Of a stretch of DNA of 39,179 nucleotides, positions 34,234 through 39,179 are shown piece by piece. The position numbers and the translations under genes were made by a program. How positions within the stretch are numbered: position 1 is the first letter of the stretch; each line of letters opens with the position of its first letter. The stretch is from an uncultured Alistipes sp. GTDB taxonomy: Bacteria > Bacteroidota > Bacteroidia > Bacteroidales > Rikenellaceae. The stretch lies in contig CAMWTS010000019.1 in assembly GCA_947177225.1 (NCBI GenBank), positions 1 through 39,179 of the forward strand, given 5' to 3'. The notes under the pieces are model-generated. The model did not search any database. It saw nothing but the letters and a program-made list of their open reading frames with translations, and was not told the origin of the DNA.

Positions 34234-36534
34234 ATGCAGGAGAATTTAGTAATAGTCGAGTCACCGGCCAAAGCCAAGACCATCGAAAAGTTTCTCGGCA
34301 AAGATTTCGTCGTCAAGTCGAGTTTCGGACATATCCGCGACCTTGCCAAAAAGGATCTGGGCATAAATCTTAGCGAAGACTATTCGCCGGTCTACGAGAT
34401 CCCGAGCGACAAACGCAAGGTGGTCGACGAACTCGCGCGTCTGGCCAAGAACGTGCGCACGGTGTGGCTCGCCTCCGATGAGGACCGCGAGGGAGAGGCC
34501 ATTGCATGGCATCTTGCCGAGGTGTTGGGTCTTCCGGTAGATCAGACCAAGCGCATCGTGTTCCACGAGATCACGCGTCACGCCATATTGAATGCCATAG
34601 AGAATCCGCGTACGATCGACATGAATCTGGTCAACGCACAGCAGGCGCGCCGCGTGCTGGACCGTTTGGTCGGATTCGAACTTTCGCCCGTATTGTGGAA
34701 GAAGGTGCGTCCGTCGTTGTCGGCAGGTCGCGTGCAGAGCGTAGCCGTGCGGCTCATCGTCGAGCGGGAGAGGGAGATCATAGCCTTCAACTCTACACCG
34801 CTGTTCCGCGTCGTTGCACAATTCTACTCCGAGAGCGATCCCTCGAAGACGCTCTTCAAGGCCACGTTGTCCTCGTCGTTCGAGCAAAGAGAAGAGGCCG
34901 AGCAGTTTCTGGCCGTTTGCATCGATGCCCGTTTCACGGTCGTCAAGTCGGAGGAGAAACCCGTACAACGCTATGCCGCAGCACCTTTCACCACCTCGAC
35001 ATTGCAGCAGGAGGCAGGCCGCAAGCTGGGTATGAGCGTCTCGCAAACCATGTCGGTGGCGCAGCGTCTCTACGAACAGGGTCTTATCACCTACATGCGT
35101 ACCGACTCGGTCAATCTGTCGCAGCAGGCCATCGGTCAGTGCAAGGAGGAGATCACGCGCCTGTTCGGAGCCAAATACTCCTATCCGCATAACTACAAAA
35201 CCAAGTCGAAGGGGGCGCAGGAGGCTCACGAGGCCATACGTCCCTCCTACATCGACCGTCAGCAGATCGAGGGCACCGCAGCCGAAAAACGCCTCTACGA
35301 TCTGATATGGAAACGCACGGTAGCCTCTCAGATGGTACCGGCAGAATTAGACCGTACACAGATCGTTATCGAGAGCGACACCCGCAACGGCCAGTTCGTG
35401 GCAACGGGCGAGGTGATTCGCTTCGACGGCTTCCTGCGTCTCTACTCCGAATCGACCGACGATGACCAGAACGGCGACGGCGAGAGCGGCGTACTGCCCA
35501 AAATGGCTGTCGGCGACGGCGTATGCGCCGCGACGATCACAGCCACCGAGCGTTTCACTCAGGCACCCGCACGCTACAACGAGGCTGCGCTGGTCAAGCG
35601 TCTGGAAGAGTTGGGCATAGGCCGTCCTTCGACCTACGCGCCGACCATCACCACGATCATCAATCGCGGTTATGTGGTCAAGCAAAATCGCGACGGACAG
35701 AAGCGCAACTACCTGCAACTCACGCTGTCGGGCGGCAAGATCACCGAAAAGATGCAGAGCGAGACCTTCGGCAAAGAGAAGAACCGACTCTCTCCCACCG
35801 ACATAGGCATGCTTGTCAACGACTATCTCGAATCGCAGTTCTCGTCGATCATGGACTACAACTTCACGGCCAACGTCGAGAAGGAGTTCGACCGCGTTGC
35901 CGAGGGCGACATAGCATGGACCAAGATGATAGACGACTTCTATCACCCGTTCCACAAGATGGTCGACACGGCTATCGGCAAGCAGACCGACAAGAGCGCA
36001 CAGGTACGCGTACTTGGTGTCGATCCGACAAGCGGACACACGGTCAAGGCACGCATAGGCCGCTATGGCCCCATGGTGGAGATCGAGGGTGCCGAGGGCG
36101 AAAAACCGCGCTTCGCATCGCTAAAAAAGGGTCAGCTGATAGAATCCATCACCTTGCAGGAGGCGTTGGAGCTGTTTGCCATGCCGCGCGATCTCGGCGA
36201 GTTGGAGGGTGAGAAGCTGATGGTGGGCATCGGCAAGTTCGGCCCGTATGTACGCCACGGCAAGACTTTCGCCTCGCTGATGAAGAGCGACGATCCCTAC
36301 ACCGTCACCCGCGAGCGCGCCGAGGAGCTGATACGTCTGCACAACGAGCACGCCAAGGCAGCCGCAACACCCTTGAAGAGCTTTGCGGAAGATGCCGACA
36401 TGGTTATCAAGGACGGCCGTTACGGTGCATACATAGCCTACAAGGGCAAGAACTACCGCCTGCCCAAAGGCTCCAAGATCGAACAGCTGACCTACGACGA
36501 CTGCCGCAACATCGTGGCCAAGAGCAAGAAATAA
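34234..36534 (+). CDS. topA: DNA topoisomerase I (type IA)
   Basis: A 766-residue enzyme relaxing negative supercoils. The Toprim domain is complete (VIVESPAKAKTIEKFLG with Glu9; SDEDREGEAIAWH with Asp82, Asp84, Glu86), and the catalytic tyrosine lies in LITYMRTDSVNLS (Tyr287). The central gate domains are normal (NEAALVKRLEELGIGRPSTYAP). Instead of Cys4 zinc fingers, the C-terminus carries three copies of a short repeat around GRYGPMVE, GKFGPYVRHG and GRYGAYIAYKG, the topoisomerase C-terminal repeat common in this phylum. ATG 34234 is preferred to an in-frame TTG nine codons upstream. Confidence 0.97.
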   Translation: MQENLVIVESPAKAKTIEKFLGKDFVVKSSFGHIRDLAKKDLGINLSEDYSPVYEIPSDKRKVVDELARLAKNVRTVWLASDEDREGEAIAWHLAEVLGLPVDQTKRIVFHEITRHAILNAIENPRTIDMNLVNAQQARRVLDRLVGFELSPVLWKKVRPSLSAGRVQSVAVRLIVEREREIIAFNSTPLFRVVAQFYSESDPSKTLFKATLSSSFEQREEAEQFLAVCIDARFTVVKSEEKPVQRYAAAPFTTSTLQQEAGRKLGMSVSQTMSVAQRLYEQGLITYMRTDSVNLSQQAIGQCKEEITRLFGAKYSYPHNYKTKSKGAQEAHEAIRPSYIDRQQIEGTAAEKRLYDLIWKRTVASQMVPAELDRTQIVIESDTRNGQFVATGEVIRFDGFLRLYSESTDDDQNGDGESGVLPKMAVGDGVCAATITATERFTQAPARYNEAALVKRLEELGIGRPSTYAPTITTIINRGYVVKQNRDGQKRNYLQLTLSGGKITEKMQSETFGKEKNRLSPTDIGMLVNDYLESQFSSIMDYNFTANVEKEFDRVAEGDIAWTKMIDDFYHPFHKMVDTAIGKQTDKSAQVRVLGVDPTSGHTVKARIGRYGPMVEIEGAEGEKPRFASLKKGQLIESITLQEALELFAMPRDLGELEGEKLMVGIGKFGPYVRHGKTFASLMKSDDPYTVTRERAEELIRLHNEHAKAAATPLKSFAEDADMVIKDGRYGAYIAYKGKNYRLPKGSKIEQLTYDDCRNIVAKSKK

Positions 36535-36637
36535 GTCTTCCGGCTGCCGTCGCCGGTGTGAGGCCGCTGAGCCGCACAGAAGCCATACGGCACAAAGAGA
36601 TATTTGCAAATGACGAAAACCTTAAAACAAAACCATT

Positions 36638-37834
36638 ATGAAGATTAAACTGTTTTTTGCGGTTGCAGGCCTGCTCTGTTGCGGCATGGCCTCGGCACAA
36701 CAGCCCCAGACCGCCGACCCCGAAGGGTATGTGTTCACCGACGTGAAGATCAACCCCGCAACCTCGGTCAAGGATCAGTCGCGCAGCGGCACATGCTGGG
36801 CATACTCGGCTCTCGGATTCTTGGAGAGCGAGATCCTGCGCGCCGGCGGCGAGGAGATGGATCTGGCACCCATGTGGATCGTTCGCAACATCTACTTCGA
36901 GAAGGCGGTGAAGTATATCCGTCTGCACGGAGCATTGAACTTCGCCGTAGGCGGTAACGGCGGCGACGTAATCACGGCAATCCGCGACTACGGCATCGTT
37001 CCCACCGAGGTGTATCCCGGTCTGAACTACGGTACCGACAAACCTTTCTTCTATGAGATCGACGCAGTGTTGAAGGCCTACGTCGAGGCTGTGGTGAAGG
37101 CTCCCAACAAAAAGCTCTCAACAGCTTGGCAAGATGGTCTCAACGGCATTCTCGACGCATATTTCGGCAAGATGCCCGAAACATTCACCTACAAGGGCAA
37201 GGAGTACACGCCCAAGTCGTTCGCGGCATCGCTGCCCATAGATCTCGACAACTATGTCGACCTGACTTCGTACACGCATCACCCCTTCTACGAGTCGTTC
37301 ATACTCGAAATTCCGGATAACTGGCGTTGGCACAGCCAGTACAACCTGCCGCTCGACGAGCTGATGCAGGTACTCGACTATGCCATCGACAACGGTTACA
37401 CGGCAGAGTGGGGAGCCGATGTAAGCGAATTGGGCTTCAACCGCACCAAAGCCATCGGTATCATTCCCGAAGACGACGTTGAGAGCATGGAGGGCACCGA
37501 GGCCGAGCGTTGGGGCAAGCTCACCGCCGCCGAGCGCCAGCAGGCTCTTTACAGCTTCGACAAGCCTATCCGCGAGAAGAAAATCACGCAGCAGATGCGT
37601 CAGGAGGCTTTCGACAACTTCGAGACCACCGACGATCACGGCATGCAGATCGTGGGCTACGCCACCGACCAGACCGGTGCCCGCTTCTACAAGATCAAGA
37701 ACTCTTGGGACGTGCGTCCGCCCTACGACGGCTACTACTACTTCTCTCGTCCGTTCGTTGAGTACAAGACCATGTCGATCATGATTAACAAGAACGCCAT
37801 ACCCAAGGCCATTCGCAAAAAGCTAGGATTGTAG
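36638..37834 (+). CDS. Exported C1-family cysteine peptidase (bleomycin hydrolase/PepC-like)
   Basis: A 398-residue papain-fold peptidase of subfamily C1B. A cleavable signal peptide (MKIKLFFAVAGLLCCGMASA) sends it to the periplasm, unlike cytosolic PepC. Catalytic residues are visible: Gln47 and Cys53 in DQSRSGTCWAYS, His334 in TDDHGMQIVG, Asn355 in KIKNSWD. The C-terminal Leu may matter because in bleomycin hydrolases the C-terminal arm occupies the active-site cleft and makes it an aminopeptidase; whether this one hexamerises is unknown. It starts about 100 bases after topA in a gap with no exact promoter match (GATATTTG at 36599 is one base off). Confidence 0.9.
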   Translation: MKIKLFFAVAGLLCCGMASAQQPQTADPEGYVFTDVKINPATSVKDQSRSGTCWAYSALGFLESEILRAGGEEMDLAPMWIVRNIYFEKAVKYIRLHGALNFAVGGNGGDVITAIRDYGIVPTEVYPGLNYGTDKPFFYEIDAVLKAYVEAVVKAPNKKLSTAWQDGLNGILDAYFGKMPETFTYKGKEYTPKSFAASLPIDLDNYVDLTSYTHHPFYESFILEIPDNWRWHSQYNLPLDELMQVLDYAIDNGYTAEWGADVSELGFNRTKAIGIIPEDDVESMEGTEAERWGKLTAAERQQALYSFDKPIREKKITQQMRQEAFDNFETTDDHGMQIVGYATDQTGARFYKIKNSWDVRPPYDGYYYFSRPFVEYKTMSIMINKNAIPKAIRKKLGL

Positions 37835-37844
37835 TCTATCTCAA

Positions 37845-37919
37845 AAGCGGCAGCCATGCGGCAGCCGCTTGCACAACAGCCCGAACCGACACACGCAGAG
37901 TGCAGTCGGTTCGGGCTGT
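37845..37919 (+). terminator. Double hairpin after the C1 peptidase gene
   Basis: The first hairpin pairs AAGCGGC (37845-37851) with GCCGCTT (37864-37870). The second has a 15-base-pair perfect stem, ACAGCCCGAACCGAC (37876-37890) with 37905-37919, and a 14-base loop. No T-run follows, so termination may depend on structure alone or on Rho. Confidence 0.6.
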
Positions 37920-37972
37920 CGGCATCTGCCGCCCTACAAATACGGCTCGTCCGACTTTTTATCGGCCGAAAG

Positions 37973-38002
37973 TTGTCATGTCAGATAATTTGCGTATATT
38001 TG
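37973..38002 (+). promoter_or_regulatory. Promoter of deoC
   Basis: TTG (37973-37975), 19 bases, then TATATTTG (37995-38002): an excellent match to the Bacteroidota pattern. The leader to the ATG at 38028 is about 18 bases. Confidence 0.8.
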
Positions 38003-38027
38003 TATAATAAAAACTAAGGATTGCACT

Positions 38028-38903
38028 ATGGATTACTCAAAGGAGCTGGAAAAATATGCGCCTGCACATACCGAGGCGCAGGTTGTCAAGGAGGTGGCCA
38101 AGATCAAGGTCGCAGCCAACCGCAACGAGAATACCGATGTCTACAAATTTTGCTACTCGGCCATCGATCTTACGACTTTGTCGTGCAACGACTCTGTTGA
38201 ATCGGTGACGGCATTCGCCCGCAAAGCGGTGGAGTTCTATGACAAATATCCGCATATACCCAACGTCGCATCGATATGTATCTATCCTTCGTTTGTCGAG
38301 ACGGTGGGACTGGCCGTGGAGTCTACTCCCATGCGCATAACCAGCGTAGCCGGAGGATTCCCCGCAACTCAGACATTCATCGAGGTCAAGGCCTTGGAGG
38401 TTGCCATGGCTGTCGAGAACGGTGCCGATGAGATCGATGTCGTGCTCAATGTTGGCAAGATGCTCACCGGAGCTTACGACGAAGCGGCAAGCGAAGTGGA
38501 GCTGATGCGCAACGAGGCCAAAGATGTCGTTTTCAAGGTTATCATCGAGTCGGGCGCATTGAAGACTCCCGAACTGATCCGCAAGGCTTCGCTGCTGTCG
38601 ATGTTTACCGGTGCCGATTTCATCAAGACCTCGACCGGCAAAATCGATGTTGCTGCAACCCCCGAAGCGGCATTCGTAATGTGCCATGCCATAAAGGATT
38701 ACTACAACGCTACCGGCCGCAAAGTCGGCTTCAAGGCTGCCGGCGGCGTGCGCACTCCTGCCGATGCGGCACTCTACTATACCATCGTCGAGGAGATTCT
38801 CGGCAAAGAGTGGCTCACGACCGATCTGTTCCGCATAGGAGCCTCGTCGGCCGCCAACAACATATTATCGGCAATAGAAGACAAGGATATCAAGTATTTT
38901 TAA
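38028..38903 (+). CDS. deoC: Deoxyribose-phosphate aldolase
   Basis: A 291-residue class I aldolase interconverting 2-deoxyribose 5-phosphate with glyceraldehyde 3-phosphate and acetaldehyde in deoxynucleoside breakdown. The Schiff-base lysine lies in GADFIKTSTGK (Lys200), the assisting lysine in VGFKAAGGVRT (Lys236), and the aspartate in EIDVVLNVGK. It is longer than the 220-260 residues of many DeoC proteins owing to an N-terminal helical extension (about 1-40), as in Bacteroidota members. It has its own promoter and a double hairpin behind it, so it is monocistronic. Confidence 0.96.
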   Translation: MDYSKELEKYAPAHTEAQVVKEVAKIKVAANRNENTDVYKFCYSAIDLTTLSCNDSVESVTAFARKAVEFYDKYPHIPNVASICIYPSFVETVGLAVESTPMRITSVAGGFPATQTFIEVKALEVAMAVENGADEIDVVLNVGKMLTGAYDEAASEVELMRNEAKDVVFKVIIESGALKTPELIRKASLLSMFTGADFIKTSTGKIDVAATPEAAFVMCHAIKDYYNATGRKVGFKAAGGVRTPADAALYYTIVEEILGKEWLTTDLFRIGASSAANNILSAIEDKDIKYF

Positions 38904-38920
38904 TCCTTAGTCAGTAAATA

Positions 38921-38981
38921 GCGGCCGCTTCCTGCCGCCTGTTCAATAGTCCGCAACTGCATTGCACAGTCGCGGACTATT
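38921..38981 (+). terminator. Double hairpin after deoC
   Basis: The first hairpin pairs GCGGC (38921-38925) with GCCGC (38934-38938). The second has a 15-position stem, 38945-38959 with 38967-38981, one A-C mismatch, loop CATTGCA. No long T-run follows. The layout matches those at 6889 and 37845. Confidence 0.6.
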
Positions 38982-39039
38982 TGCGTTACATGCCTCTTCA
39001 AGGGGCAAGCTATCCGGAATTATATTGTTTTATGCGATA

Positions 39040-39159
39040 TGTCATGTCGAACGAATGTGAGACATCTGGGGACGATGTGGCCTGCGACATAGTCGTTGTA
39101 GAAAGGATTGACAATGGAAATCGTCGCGCACAGATTTCTCGCTTACACTCGAAATGACA
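39040..39159. repeat. Type II inverted-repeat element (copy 3)
   Basis: The left arm starts TGTCATGTCGAACGAATG and runs to ACATCTGGGG (39071). The right arm, 39131-39158, starts CAGATTTCTCGCTT and ends CGAAATGAC. The arms are imperfect reverse complements sharing GTCAT-TCGA at the outside and AGA-ATCTG inside. The length of 120 bases equals that of copy 2 at 7296-7415. Confidence 0.72.
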
Positions 39160-39166
39160 AAACGCT

Positions 39167-39179
39167 GTCACTCCGAGGA
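39167..39179. repeat. Type I left arm, cut by the window end
   Basis: GTCACTCCGAGGA is the first 13 bases of the type I left arm. It follows the type II copy through the linker AAAACGCT, as at 7100-7106. Confidence 0.6.

Noticed and set aside
1..39179. Similarity of the two window ends as evidence of a circular replicon
   Set aside because: The shared sequence is the type II/type I repeat junction, which also occurs at 7094-7119, and the ends are not identical.

Overview
This looks like chromosomal DNA from a Bacteroidota, most likely a Bacteroidales of the Alistipes/Rikenellaceae type (inference; no rRNA is present to settle it). The evidence is: many genes preceded by the Bacteroidota promoter pattern TTG-N19-21-TAnnTTTG, moderately high GC, lineage families (DUF4270, DUF3098, the GT5-like protein next to DUF4270, an OmpA/TPR lipoprotein), an FtsX gene without an adjacent FtsE, and futalosine-pathway menaquinone genes. 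No tRNA, rRNA, CRISPR, integrase, transposase or phage gene was seen. The window is dominated by housekeeping genes, and I see no obvious defence or mobile island.

Layout. 1-172: palindromic repeat cluster. 214-6874: AraC-type regulator divergent from a tripartite RND efflux operon (lipoprotein adaptor, inner-membrane pump, outer-membrane lipoprotein channel). 6889-7415: terminator, then a head-to-tail array of the same palindromic repeats, so the efflux locus is bracketed by them. 7476-12200 (minus): rpsO, pnp and an OmpA/TPR lipoprotein. 12446-15399: apbE, a YegS-like lipid kinase and a second AraC-type regulator. 15459-16487 (minus): ROK sugar kinase. 16603-22491: short-chain prenyl diphosphate synthase, U32 peptidase and L,D-transpeptidase linked by ATGA overlaps, then aminopeptidase P, mqnB, a 69-residue membrane protein and mqnD. 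22585-25126 (minus): long-chain prenyl diphosphate synthase and a FucP-like transporter. 25230-30605: a duplicated promoter unit followed by yfhO-like, ftsX, DUF3098, uppP and truB; queA follows. 31751-34160: catalytically degenerate GT5-like protein overlapping a DUF4270 lipoprotein. 34234-38903: topA, an exported C1 peptidase and deoC. 39040-39179: palindromic repeats again.

Functional themes. Two prenyl synthases with different chain-length residues, together with MqnB and MqnD, suggest menaquinone and isoprenoid supply. UppP, FtsX, the L,D-transpeptidase and the lipid kinase concern the envelope. RpsO/PNPase and TruB/QueA concern RNA.

The least explained material is non-coding: (i) a two-type family of inverted-repeat elements whose arms carry small hairpins with compensatory base changes, arranged head to tail with 6-20 bp linkers; (ii) a duplicated hairpin-plus-promoter unit upstream of yfhO; (iii) paired hairpins downstream of three genes. 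The least explained proteins are the GT5-like/DUF4270 pair and the small membrane protein inside the mqn cluster.
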